Part shown: one piece after another, positions 26,801 through 35,889 of the stretch
Layout of the letters: the number at the start of each line of letters is the position of its first letter
Numbering within the stretch: position 1 is the stretch's first letter
Origin: Protea cynaroides
Lineage: Eukaryota > Streptophyta > Magnoliopsida > Proteales > Proteaceae
Assembly (NCBI GenBank): GCA_028583415.1
Contig: CM053274.1
Coordinates: 88,489,902 to 88,553,901 of the forward strand
Direction of reading: 5' to 3'
Length of the DNA: 64,000 nucleotides
Made by a program: the position numbers and the translations under genes
The notes under the pieces: generated by a model
Told to the model about the DNA's origin: nothing
What the model saw: only the letters and a program-made list of their open reading frames with translations
Databases searched by the model: none

Positions 26801-29800
26801 AGGAACAAACATCAATCACAGGTGAGGGAACTAGACCTAAACTAATTGGTTAACAACAAACCATCTTTTCTTTTTATTTTCTGTTATCTGATATGATGTC
26901 ATGCCTTGTATGATTGTTTGTGCATCTCACATGTCATCCAATACTTGTTATATATTTGCTCATGCATATTTATTTCTGTCTATTTATATATCATGATGAT
27001 GATGCTAGGAATAGGCATGTGATTGTTTTGTAGTTAATGTATTGAATGTGAGTGGAACATCAGGGGGATGACGTGGCACCATGGTTCAGCCTGGCCACCA
27101 GACTATAGCTCTATCTCTACTCAGTCCTACCCACTGACATTGTCGTATGGCCGTTACCTTAGCGGAACTAGTATGTTGTAGAGCATCAGGGGGAGGACGC
27201 GGTACTGTGGTTCATCCTGACCACCAAACTCTAGCTCTATCTCTATGGGTATACTGAGGGATATTGGAGTAAAGTCTTAGATACAAATTGTGATGACATC
27301 TAGGATTAGTTAGTTACGAGCCCAGTTCTGCAAGCCCTCGCCAGCAAAGGCTTATGTGTTGGTATAGGTAGGGCATTAGGGAAGTGTTGGCAGTGTGTGA
27401 TCTGGACACTTTAGCTCTATCTCTAGTTCATGGCGGGTGCATGTGGGACGACAATGGTGTTTGATCCATTGGACTGATTCACACACTCATGTATAGAGAT
27501 GCGGTGGCCGTTAATCTTTTCTATAGCACAGTTGCAAACTTAAACCAGACCAAAGATATGAATTGAATACATGCATATGTTTGCGCATTGTTTTATTTAC
27601 TTACTGAACTCATGTTGGAGAGTTGACCCTCGCGCGTGCTATTCTTTTTGGTTTTAATGATGCAGGTAATATCATTGAAGACTACACGAATGCGCCAACG
27701 CATGGACATATAGCGACTATGGACGAGTAAGCTGTGGAGGACGAATATGACTTGTCTAGCGAGTGTTTCAACTATGTTTACGCTTAGTTAGTGTTTAACT
27801 TTCGTATTTTAATATTTGTAATAGTTTGTTATATTTATGTTTTGGTTACTTGGAAATAACTGGTTTATTATTCACTTATCATTGTAGACACTCAGTTCAT
27901 TATAAATAAAGACTTTCGCTATTTATTTTATTATCTATAATTGTGATGTGAAATGTGTTTGGTTTAGATTGTTGGCACAGTCTAACGAAATCCTGGCTTG
28001 AACCGTTGGTTCTTATAACGGTTCATCACACTACTGGTTAGTCCAGAATTGAGGTATGATAGATGTTGCCATCTCGCATCCTAATAAAGATGCCTTGCAA
28101 TTTCTCTTCCCTTAAATGCAATAATACCTATTAGCCAACATGAATAATCTACCATTCAATGTATCCAAAGTAAAATCTTTCATAACAAAAACCCAAGTAC
28201 AATCATATCCAAGGAGATGCCCTCTTATCCCCAATCTCTTGCCTCCACCAACTTACCTCTAATTCATTAAATCAGCACATAGCAAGGTATAAGGCGCTTC
28301 ACTTAAAATAAAGCTTCTGACCTATCTATCCTTCTATCTTTATCCTCCAAAATAGTAATTCTCCCATAAATAATATTAAGCAAGCATAAGCAGTCTTACA
28401 TTTCCCTGTTAAAGAGATTCCATCAAAATTCTCTCATACACCTCTCCATTTGTCCACTTTATTCAATTGGGGCATTTCCATTTTCTAATAGACACCACAT
28501 CATACAGCCTTGGAAGTGGTACTAATTGAATTCCATCACTGAGATTAAAGCTCCTAAAACTAATTTGGGTAAAGAATGGATAAAGTACAGCCAATGGGGA
28601 TAGATCCAAAACCATACAACAAATAGCTATTACCTTACAAAATATATATAAAAAACAACAGCACTACATGTCACTTGGGAATTATAAAAAACAACAGCAC
28701 TAAATGTCACTTGGCCCAAAATTTACCACCATCCAACAGCTAATCTTCCCAAAACCTCCCCCTGACCATTCTACACTTTCAAAGTACTCTAGCTTATAAA
28801 ATCAGCATGCACCTTCATGATATATTTCCTCATTCCCACCCAGAAGGATCTATAAATTATCTACCATCCCACCCCTAAATCATCTACTATCTCGAACCTC
28901 ACCCAACCCACTCCTTCAATCACAACCTTCCAAATGAGAGTCGCTACAATCAATTCTTCCAGCTTATTTAGGTCTTCCAGTTGCAAATTCCTACAAGGTA
29001 ATATTGGTTAAGAAACATGTTATTCATAGGCCCAATAAAAGTCAGCTAGTTGGAACCTGAGACGGTAAAGGCAACCAGTCACCCTCATTAAAGCATCACC
29101 AGGAATCATGGTTCAAGGTATCGGTATCGGATCGGCTGATTCGTATCGGTTTTGGATCAGGCCGATCCCCGATCCCAGCTTGTTTCAATACTATTTTAAT
29201 AAGAATCGGACACATGTTGGTTTCCCATTGGATGGGTACACCAATCCAATCCAGATCTGATTGGTTTTGGACATGGCCGATACCGTGTCCAATACCTGGA
29301 TTTAGAACCATGCCAGCAAGTCAACCACCAATTTCCTAATGACCTTTACATATCAAATTGGTCTTGAAATGGATTGCAGAAATTCAACAGAGTTCTTGGC
29401 ATCTTGTGGCTTAGCTAAAAAGAAAAATCTAGCCATCATCTTATGGACGCAAATTTGCATTAGTGCATGTAAACCAAGGTTCAAAATCTCGAGTCTCGAG
29501 GGTGTCTCGACCCTTGTTAAAACCGAGATCTCGGCGAGACTGTAAAAACCCCGCAAAGGCTAAAAACTTGTATTCCGGGGTTTAAGGCCTAATACTCCAA
29601 CAAGCCCCTATTTTAGCATACATAAACACATTTAAACCATAAAATTGTAAAAATAATCACACATGGTAGTTGTTTGGCAATGTTGGTCTGAAATTCAGAT
29701 GTAAACCTATGATAATATTGGCTATTCTATATAATTTTACACAAAGAAGGCCAAATGAGCTAGTAAAATTATATTTTAGGAGAAGAATAAACATAATAGC

Positions 29801-31822
29801 ACTTCATTAGTTAATTGTTATAATCATCCGAAGTAGTCAAGTAGACTATACAATCATAATTCATACATTATGTCGAGACCAGTTGAGAACTAATCAAAAA
29901 TGTCAAAAACTGATCGAAATTGTCGAGACAATCAAGACCAAGTCTTGTGTGAGATCTTGTCTCAACCTCTGTTCGAGAACTTAGAGAATCTCGAGATCTT
30001 GCTTGCCAAGACTTTGAACCATGACGTAAACCCAATGATATTGGCATTTTGAGCCTTAGAATAATAACTTACGTCTCGCAATTTGGTGAAGAGAATTCAA
30101 GTTTATGCCTTCAAGGAGGTTTACTATGACTATTATCTTGGCCAATGGAAGGGTATCCTACAAGAACCCTACAGCATTAGAATGTAGGCAGGTCTAGGCA
30201 ACAAAACATATTTTCAGGATAGAATTTTGTTTCATAAGACTTCTAGATCTATCCAGATCTTTACCACTTGACTGTTGATAAGCACACCTGAGAAAACGAT
30301 AAATATTGAATAACAGTTATAACTTGACTTGGTTTCCTATCCTCCGAAGAAATGCCAACATTTGAGATTCTTATGGTGCATTGACTTTTTTCCTAAAAGA
30401 TAATATGGAAGTAATTTTTCATCAAACTAATGATTGCAACTAATATAAATCATTAAACTTTCCAACAACATGTTATCAATTATGACGGATATATATAATG
30501 CTATTTACAGTAGAGAATCATCAACCCTGTAGTTTGAAAATAAATCCATAGAAGAAACATAACATATTAGCTCTTTTCATAACCTTCCAAGCTATGATGG
30601 ACTGAAGCACAGGCCCACATGCCATCAATTTTCATTAGCAAAAAAGGAAGGATATACTTTTATCACATCGTTCATACCAGTCACTAATTAATGTCACGTA
30701 AGAGGTTGAAAACTATATCCAAAAAGGTGAAAATGGGTAAAATAAATTAAACCAAAAAAATTATAGAAGGCTTTACTTTCCATCAACAATGCCAATACAA
30801 CAACAGATATTGCAACATTGGCATGATTATCCAAACACAAAAATCATAAGGAAAGCCAAAATTCATGGCTTATCAATAAGAAATAGAAGCAAATGTCTTC
30901 CTCTAAAAAAGAAAATAATATTAAATATCACTTACCCTATAAGCAATTAAGTGGCTAGAAGGATACAAAGATAAAAAAATAATGCTTCGACAAATAGAGA
31001 AATACACATCTAGAAACAACACTTGGCCTAAGTGCTCTGAATTATAGAGTCAGCAACTAATTACGACTAAAGTACATGAGCTCAAAATTGCAAATACATC
31101 TTAATTTCATGCCATGCCTCCAAGAATGTATTTCATAGACGAAATCCAGTTTTCCTCTATTAACAAGCTTCACATGAAATATATAACTCCATCACAGGCC
31201 TAGACAAAAAGGATGTTTTACAAAATGTGCACTGTAGCATTTCTAACACAGAACATGGCTAACACCAAGACTCCATCTTTTAAGTAATCAGGTACTTTCA
31301 TTTACCTACTTCCCTTCTTTGGAACAGATACCCCATCTTTGGAATTCCCACCTGCCATCGTCGAATGAATAAAAGGCCCATACGTTTATTAATGTGCCCT
31401 CAATAGAAAAGCACTCATATATCCACAATAAAATGAAAGTAAAGGAAAATATAATACTCGAATGACAGAAGAAAATTTTGCTAGCAAATACAATGCTCCT
31501 CGAAAAACAAGCACTGACCTTCAGATTCCGTCTTATGTCTGTCATTGGGATTTATTGTTCCTCCTCTAACAAATGTCTTTGACCCTGGTGCGTTATCACC
31601 TTGGAAGGACTCCACGAATTCAGCATACAACCGAGCGGTTTCATCCTCCGCTCTCTGCGAAACAATGAACCAGAGAGATAACTCAGCCCCGGTGGGTAAG
31701 CATAACCGAATTACCGAAACTGGGGGTTCAGGAAGAAAATAACATGCCTTTTTCTTCGCCTCTTCCTCTTCTCTGTGCTTCTGAAAAGGTGTTTTCTTAC
31801 GTGTAACCGAAAACGAATTCAT
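11839..31822 (-). CDS. RRC1: RRC1/SR140-like U2 snRNP-associated SURP protein
   Basis: My splice model has 17 coding exons, 2946 nt, 981 aa: 31822-31748, 31654-31519, 31351-31306, 19989-19929, 19469-19335, 18473-18354, 18236-18071, 17669-17557, 17333-17262, 16814-16593, 16507-16449, 16317-16233, 16085-15948, 15677-15453, 15315-14480, 14363-14197, 12128-11839. All phases agree and one frame runs from ATG to TGA. Domains: RRM about 178-260 (LYVGNL, NCGFVAF), SURP about 327-382 (FEQAIMERGRGNPLFNFL), CID about 440-585, a SAP-like helix pair about 633-668 (LPLAELERRCRHNGLSLVGG), a cwf21-like segment about 825-875 and an Arg/Ser/Asp/Glu-rich tail (886-981). Family knowledge: nuclear pre-mRNA splicing factor; Arabidopsis RRC1 acts in phytochrome B signalling. 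The tail suits spliceosomal contacts. Intron 3 is 11.3 kb; intron 1 is GC-AG. The start matches the conserved MxSFSxTRKKTPF opening. Confidence 0.95.
12617..12923. mobile_element. Short inverted-repeat element (about 0.3 kb)
   Basis: The left end reads GGTGGCTCACCTATTTCTACC and the right end is its approximate reverse complement (GGTAGAAGTAGGTGAACCAAG). The inverted arms, small size and lack of an ORF fit a miniature inverted-repeat element. No clean target-site duplication was found. Confidence 0.5.
12990..13714. mobile_element. Family-M inverted-repeat element, 725 bp, in RRC1 intron 16
   Basis: The ends are CCAAGGTTCAAAATCTCGAG and AAGATTTTAAACTATG (inverted). The flanks CCTGAAA (12983-12989) and CCTGGAA (13715-13721) match at 6 of 7 bases, a 7-bp duplication like the other family members. 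The interior matches the copy at 29474-30023 over several hundred bases (the TTTTAGCATA and AATCACACATGGTAGTTG region). A 22-bp tandem array occupies 13540-13625. Confidence 0.7.
13535..13630. repeat. 22-bp tandem array (GTCGAGACAGGGTCGAGAACTG-like)
   Basis: About four units of a 22-bp sequence alternating CGAGACAGGGT and CGAGAACTGGT run head to tail with one or two changes each. Looser GGTCGAAAA-type units precede it from about 13450. The array lies near the right end of a family-M element; the 29-kb copy has only degenerate versions. Confidence 0.75.
18480..19334 (-). other. RRC1 intron 5 (0.86 kb)
   Basis: The intron between the exon ending at 19335 and the exon starting at 18473. It has a plus-strand open stretch at 18563-18874 without recognisable domain or splice context. 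I treat it as non-coding intron, possibly an old insertion. Confidence 0.6.
21347..21550 (-). pseudogene. Ty3/gypsy protease-region remnant
   Basis: A minus-strand frame contains LPVEVCHILLGQPWLF followed by VQHCVYENTYSF. This matches the block after the protease active site in plant gypsy polyproteins (A/V-C-HILLGRPW...YDR...H.G..N.YSF). The catalytic DSG is not seen and the flanks have stops. It is a short relic lying in RRC1 intron 3. Confidence 0.65.
24959..25275. repeat. Diverged tandem duplication of about 170 bp
   Basis: Two head-to-tail units begin with GTTACAACTTACAACT (24963 and 25132), continue through ATGTTTGA and TTCTACA, then CATACACCT, and end near ATCTGACTTCTTATTC and ATCTGATTTTTTATTC. 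They are diverged and non-coding. Confidence 0.75.
25678..28061 (+). mobile_element. Solo LTR copy A (2384 bp) in RRC1 intron 3
   Basis: It starts TGTAAGACCCGCAC and ends TTGAGGTATGATA (degraded from TTGGGGTGTGACA seen in sister copies). The 5-bp duplication GATGT flanks it at 25673-25677 and 28062-28066. No primer site, purine tract or pol lies beside it, so it is a solo LTR left by LTR-LTR recombination. It carries GGTCG motif clusters (25865-25970, 26505-26660), a TATA-like CTCTATATAAGAG near 26072, three internal repeats ending TAGCTCTATCTCTA, a donor at 26821/26822 and an acceptor at 27665. It lies opposite to the host gene's direction. Confidence 0.85.
27666..27787 (+). pseudogene. LTR-borne acidic/Cys-tail exon, copy A (broken)
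   Basis: After the TGATGCAG acceptor the frame reads G-N-I-I-E-D-Y-T-N-A-P-T-H-G-H-I-A-T-M-D, then a stop, then EDEYDLSSECFNYVYA. It aligns with the intact frames in copies B, D and F but has a TAA upstream (about 27657), one internal stop and loses Cys residues of the tail. The function is unknown. Confidence 0.5.
28648..28715. repeat. Two tandem 36-bp units
   Basis: The unit TATAAAAAACAACAGCACTA followed by a (C/A)ATGTCACTTGG segment occurs twice in a row with one substitution. Non-coding, in RRC1 intron 3. Confidence 0.8.
29104..29312. mobile_element. Inverted-repeat element with GGTATCGG/CCGATACC arms
   Basis: The left side reads ATGGTTCAAGGTATCGGTAT and the right side ends with GGCCGATACC, then CAATACCTGGATTTAGAACCAT, an imperfect inverted arm. 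Flanks CCAGGA and CCAGCA might be a 6-bp duplication with one mismatch. About 210 bp, no ORF of note. The arm sequence resembles a repeat widespread in plant genomes from memory. Confidence 0.6.
29474..30023. mobile_element. Family-M inverted-repeat element, 550 bp, in RRC1 intron 3
   Basis: The ends CCAAGGTTCAAAATCTCGAG and AAGACTTTGAACCATG are inverted copies. The flanks ATGTAAA (29467-29473) and ACGTAAA (30024-30030) match at 6 of 7 bases. The interior is colinear with 12990-13714 except that the 22-bp array is reduced. Non-coding. Confidence 0.7.
31655..31747 (-). other. GC-AG intron of the RRC1-like gene, in-frame if retained
   Basis: The exon ends AAAAAG and the intron begins GCATGT, ending TTTCGCAG before AGAGCGGAG. 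No GT gives the conserved KKKRAEDE junction, so the donor is a genuine GC. The intron is 93 nt (31 codons) and contains no in-frame stop. Retention would insert 31 residues near residue 25 without changing the downstream frame. Confidence 0.8.
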
Positions 31823-32400
31823 TCTCTCATAACGTCCTGCAACCTAACAGACTTATACGAAAACACGAAAATTAGGGTTTTTGTGAAGGACAGACACTCC
31901 TCAACAAAGAATATCAACCTAAAATAAACTATTGAAGATACAATCAGCTCCAAAATAGAGAACCCATTTGGGAATTCACTCTGGCAATCAATTCTTTCGT
32001 ACTAATGAGCTAAGGAACCGAAGTAGGGTTTCAAGCTTCCGACCCACACCAAGAAAACGCTATAGATAACAAGCCAAAATATAATAACAGAAACTGATTA
32101 CGGCCATAATTAAAATTTCAATGTAAAAAGATAAATTCATAAGAACAAGTTTGTGAACATAAATGGAGGAGAAATAACAAAAAAAAATTGCTAACGATAG
32201 AAAATAAAATCGATGCTAACACGTACTGATACTTACAGAATTGGTAGAGTAGCACTGACCGTAGACGAGGTAGGATTCTGGAGCTTCTGGAGTTTCAGGA
32301 AACAGGAAGAAGAATGGTTCACAAACCAGAAGGAGGGGTAGGTTCTGTATGGCTGAAGATCCGGAACGACTCAAAAAAAAAATTGTGAAATCTGGCTAAA
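31823..32400 (-). promoter_or_regulatory. RRC1 5' UTR with probable UTR intron and promoter edge
   Basis: Fourteen bases before the ATG lies a TTGCAG/GACG acceptor (31837). A strong TCT/GTAAGTATC donor lies at 32237/32236. Together they suggest a 400-nt intron in the 5' UTR and a first exon ending at 32237, with transcription starting near 32300-32400. No clear TATA box was assigned. Confidence 0.5.
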
Positions 32401-33760
32401 GCAGGTAAGTAAAATCGAGATATGATGCGTGTCTCACATATGAAATCGGCTTTGGTAGTCTTCATGGACGGTGATGATCGTCTCTTGTTATATGATCAAC
32501 GTGCATTTTTTATTTATTTTTATTTTTTTCGGTAAAACGTACATGTTTTCAATATATGGGATTTTTGCCTTTTGATACCTTTTAACTTTGAAGGCATTTT
32601 CTATAATAATTAGAAAAAAAAAAAATTTTGATGGGTCCATCCCTACCTAAGATTGCAACATTGGACCCAGAAATATGTATGATATGCTCCAAAAAAAAAT
32701 ATAAATAAATAAAAAAATAAAAATAGTTGTCTAAGCATGAAGTTTTTTTAGGAAAACGATTTTCTCCAATCGTCTAGTTAGTTAGTCTTTATCAAATGGA
32801 TTGAGATGCATCGGCATACATGTCGAGTATCCCAACTCATCCAATAAATGATTGAATGACAGGAGAAAATCTTGGTCGAGTTTTTTATCCCCTGAAAATA
32901 CACTCTTCCAATAAATCTACTAGTTTTGAGCATGAAGTTTTGATCCACATGAAGTATGATTAGTTCCGCATCAAATTTGCGTCCAAATAGATTGCGATGT
33001 GGAAAATGTAAATTGGATCATTATATAAATTTGAAAACACGAAATAGCATCGTCCCGTTGCGAGAATAAGGTTGTATACGTTTTGTTCCTCCTTAGACCC
33101 TACAGTAGCAGAAACCTCGTATACTAGGATGCCCTTTTTAACACAAACCCTACTACAATGCCTAGTTTAAAAAATCAAATATTGATCTAATGGATCGATC
33201 CTAATAAATATCAACCAGTCTCCATTATGATTTTAACCACGATTCTTATAAATAGTAAAGTGGATCAAGGGCAATCTGATCCTACCCCAACAAGATCTAC
33301 GGATTCATCATATTTAATTTGTTTTATTTTCGCTTTTGTAATTTTTAGATAATAAAAAAAGATGAAATTGCAATGATAATTCATTCTAAATAATGTACTG
33401 CCGTAGGTAATAAATTTGATATCATTGCATGCAAAAAATAATTTTTTTTTAAATTTTTCTATAAATTTATAACAGATAATTAATGAAATTTTGATTTCTA
33501 TAATGTGGAAAAAAGCATGGAACTTCTTTTTTTTTTTTCATTGTATGCAACCCTAGCATTAATTTTGAGAACATTGCATGCCCAAAGACATTGTATATTT
33601 GTATTAATTAATGCATGATTTTTATAACATTGCATACAAAAAAGGATGAATTTTTACTGCAAATTTACTTCAAATGATTGAAGGCTGTCGAGTCTAGGTA
33701 AATTTACGATAAATTTTTTCTTTTTATTATTTTTTTATAAATATATCACAATTTATTTTT
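32401..33760. other. Intergenic AT-rich region
   Basis: Between the RRC1 5' end and the nested inverted-repeat elements there is AT-rich DNA with A/T runs and no recognisable coding region. Upstream regulatory sequence of RRC1 probably lies at its left end. Confidence 0.5.
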
Positions 33761-33891
33761 GGGAAATTAGTCCGACCTCCCCCTTGGCATTTCATTTACT
33801 ACATGGACCTCCCTTGACACTTATTGATTTACACGGACCTCCCTCATGAAGTGAAACTTCTACCACTTTTTAATCTACTCCATTAAAAATA

Positions 33892-35003
33892 GGGTAATTG
33901 ACACATACCACCCCTGTACTTTAACCCGATTCCAGTTACCTTAATAGTTTTCTGAACCGGACGACTACCACCCTTTAACTTACATCAGGTTCACGAACCA
34001 GCCCAGGTTTAAATTTTAACCTATTTATTCTCTTTAATATGGCCAAAATACCCTTTAGAGTGAGTTGAAAAGTCTAAAATATCCTTTTTTACCTTTACCT
34101 TTACTTTGCCTTTTCTTCAATCTCATTGTTCCTCATTTAATTTTTGCTCCTTGCTGAAACAGAAGAGACCGAACGAGAAGACGAAGTCTCATTCTTCAAT
34201 CCTCCAATCTCATTGCTCCCGACTGAAAGAGAAGACCGAAGGAAAAAAGCGTAGAGGTCAATTGAAGGAGAAAGAGGTCGATTGAAGGAGACGACGACTG
34301 AGAAGACAGAAGATCTGAGGCGTTGGAAGATCGTAAAATCTCGCCGGAAAATCGAAAATTGTTTCCAGTTGTTCTTGCGGTAAGTTGACGATATCGTTTC
34401 CTTTCTTAGGCAACGACGACGAAGTCCCATCGCGATCGCCAGAATACCTGGAAATTTCTCTACTGGCCTCCATTTTTGCGGTTAACTTTTCCAATTGTTG
34501 TTGCAGAGGAATAATAACCGATCTCACTTCCTCTCGTAACTGTTTCTGTAAACTTGATATTTGTGCAGAGATCTTCTCCATGCTAAAATCAAATTGCTGA
34601 GCTTGAAATTACTCTCTTGAGTTCATTTGAAAAATGTGTTTTCATTTTTGACATCTATGACTTCCGATTAAGCATGGAAGAAGAAGAATGAAAGAAAACC
34701 TACCTCTGCTCTACTGCTGCAATGGCTCCGCTGCGGAGATGGTTTTCTTCTCCCCGACTCGAAAGACCAAACATCTAAGACCAGACGTCTTTGATGCCTG
34801 AGTCTTTCCTTCTTAATAACAAACTGCTGAGGTTATTTTGGCCTTTTGGAATAAGTTGTAATGGTGTTAGAGAGGGTAAAAATTGTATATTTACCCTCTT
34901 TGTTTACAAATGGTAGAACCAGGGAGTAACTCATCCGGTTCAGAAAACTATTAAGGTAACTGGAATCGAATTAAAGTACAGGGATGGTATGTGTTAATTA
35001 CCC
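33892..35003. mobile_element. Mutator-like element, 1112 bp, perfect 9-bp duplication
   Basis: The terminal inverted repeats begin GGGTAATTGACACATACCAC (left) and, read inward on the other strand, GGGTAATTAACACATACCAT (right). They stay alignable for about 68 bp up to TTTTCTGAACCGG. The duplication TTAAAAATA is perfect at 33883-33891 and 35004-35012. Long inverted repeats and a 9-bp duplication are the signature of Mutator-like elements. No transposase is present; the interior carries the coding-like segment at 34258-34581. Confidence 0.85.
34258..34581 (-). CDS. Hypothetical coiled-coil ORF inside the Mutator-like element
   Basis: A 107-codon frame begins MEKISAQISSLQKQLREEV and continues PLQQQLEKLTAKMEAS, a heptad-like Leu/Ile pattern that predicts a short coiled coil, then a Ser/Gly-rich hydrophilic stretch (GTSSSLPKKG). 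I recognise no family; the start resembles N-termini of some plant retroelement gag proteins, but no zinc knuckle follows. It may be captured host sequence (a Pack-MULE cargo) or a chance frame. A second overlapping minus-strand frame (34137-34430) is less convincing. Confidence 0.35.
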   Translation of the reverse strand: MEKISAQISSLQKQLREEVRSVIIPLQQQLEKLTAKMEASREISRYSGDRDGTSSSLPKKGNDIVNLPQEQLETIFDFPARFYDLPTPQIFCLLSRRLLQSTSFSFN

Positions 35004-35285
35004 TTAAAAATATATGGTAATTGCTGATATAAACATACCTTATTTTTTTTTAAATATCAAAATACCCTTATCTTATTGAATTAAGATAACTCAAGGTGTT
35101 TTTTTCGAAACACCTTTTCTTGCACCAGCATCATCTTCTTCCCAATGAATTACTTAGACTTTAAGTTAGTTTTAGGAAGGTACACGTAAGTCAATAAGTG
35201 TCATAAAGGCTTGGTGTAGTAAACAAAATGTAAAGGGAAGGTCCGAATAATTTTTCCTTTATTTATTTATTTATTTATTTTTTTT

Positions 35286-35480
35286 ACCGATTAGCTTAAT
35301 TAGTAAGGACTTGCACAAGTGGCAGGCTAGTAGCCAAGTCCCAGGATTGAATTCGCTTCATCCTTTGTGCGATAAATGTTCATTTCCTTATCTCTTTGCA
35401 TGGTATGCACTCCTTTCCTTGTATTGTCATGCAACACAAACACAAGCACACACGCATGCCGAGTTGGCGAGCCACCTACA
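35286..35480 (+). mobile_element. Possible tRNA-derived SINE
   Basis: TAGCTTAATTAG at 35292-35303 resembles a pol III A box and GGATTGAATTC at 35344-35354 resembles a B box, about 40 bp apart as in tRNA-derived SINE heads. It directly follows a TTTATTTA-rich tract. No target-site duplication or poly-A tail was found and the right end is a guess. Confidence 0.3.
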
Positions 35481-35889
35481 AAATAAGTGTACCGTGGTAA
35501 GTCAGTGGCGGATGATTAAGTTTTGATAGCAGGACCATCATGCAACACACCGCTACATTAATATAGAAACATCCATTCTCACACCCCTTTCAAGTAAGCA
35601 AGCTTGGTACAAACGAAAGAGTATGATTACATGTTACTGATCCACTCATCAACCAATACTTGTCAACCTGATGCTAAATCAAATCAGGGGAGCCACTCGA
35701 AGCTAGTATAACTGCACCCAAATGGAACCGAACCCCTACTATCTTTTTCATATTCATACTTCAACAGCATAACTGAAGTGCACACAAGACTGAACTCCAA
35801 CTCTGCACTTCTCGGTTACTTTCCTCCTCTTGTGTTTTGCATGCTTTATAAAACCAGTGACTAAGACTGGGTTGTAGCTTACAGTAATT

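Larger units (their letters stand above)
19990..31305 (-). other. RRC1 intron 3, 11.3 kb, filled with insertions
   Basis: The intron runs from AGTAG/GTAAAT at 31306/31305 to AACAG/ATATG at 19990/19989. Host coding sequence resumes in frame with the conserved GSRYVPSF junction. It contains a gypsy protease remnant (21347-21550), a tandem duplication (24959-25275), a solo LTR (25678-28061), a short tandem repeat (28648-28715) and two inverted-repeat elements (29104-29312, 29474-30023). In the remaining text (19.99-21.3, 21.8-24.9 and 30.0-31.3 kb) I see nothing coding. Confidence 0.85.
33761..35257. mobile_element. Outer inverted-repeat element split by a Mutator-like insertion
   Basis: The left arm GGGAAATTAGTCCGACCTCC and the right arm (reverse complement GGAAAAATTATTCGGACCTT) stay alignable for about 80 bp, including the block TGACACTTATTGA-TTAC. 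Flanks TTTATTTTT (33752-33760) and TTTATTTAT (35258-35266) match at 8 of 9. Without the inner element (33892-35003) and its duplication it would be about 0.38 kb, a non-autonomous element. Confidence 0.65.

Noticed and set aside
31481..31822. A continuous 113-codon protein at the start of RRC1
   Set aside because: It reads through the 93-nt GC-AG intron and past the next donor; conserved family residues are interrupted at exactly those points.
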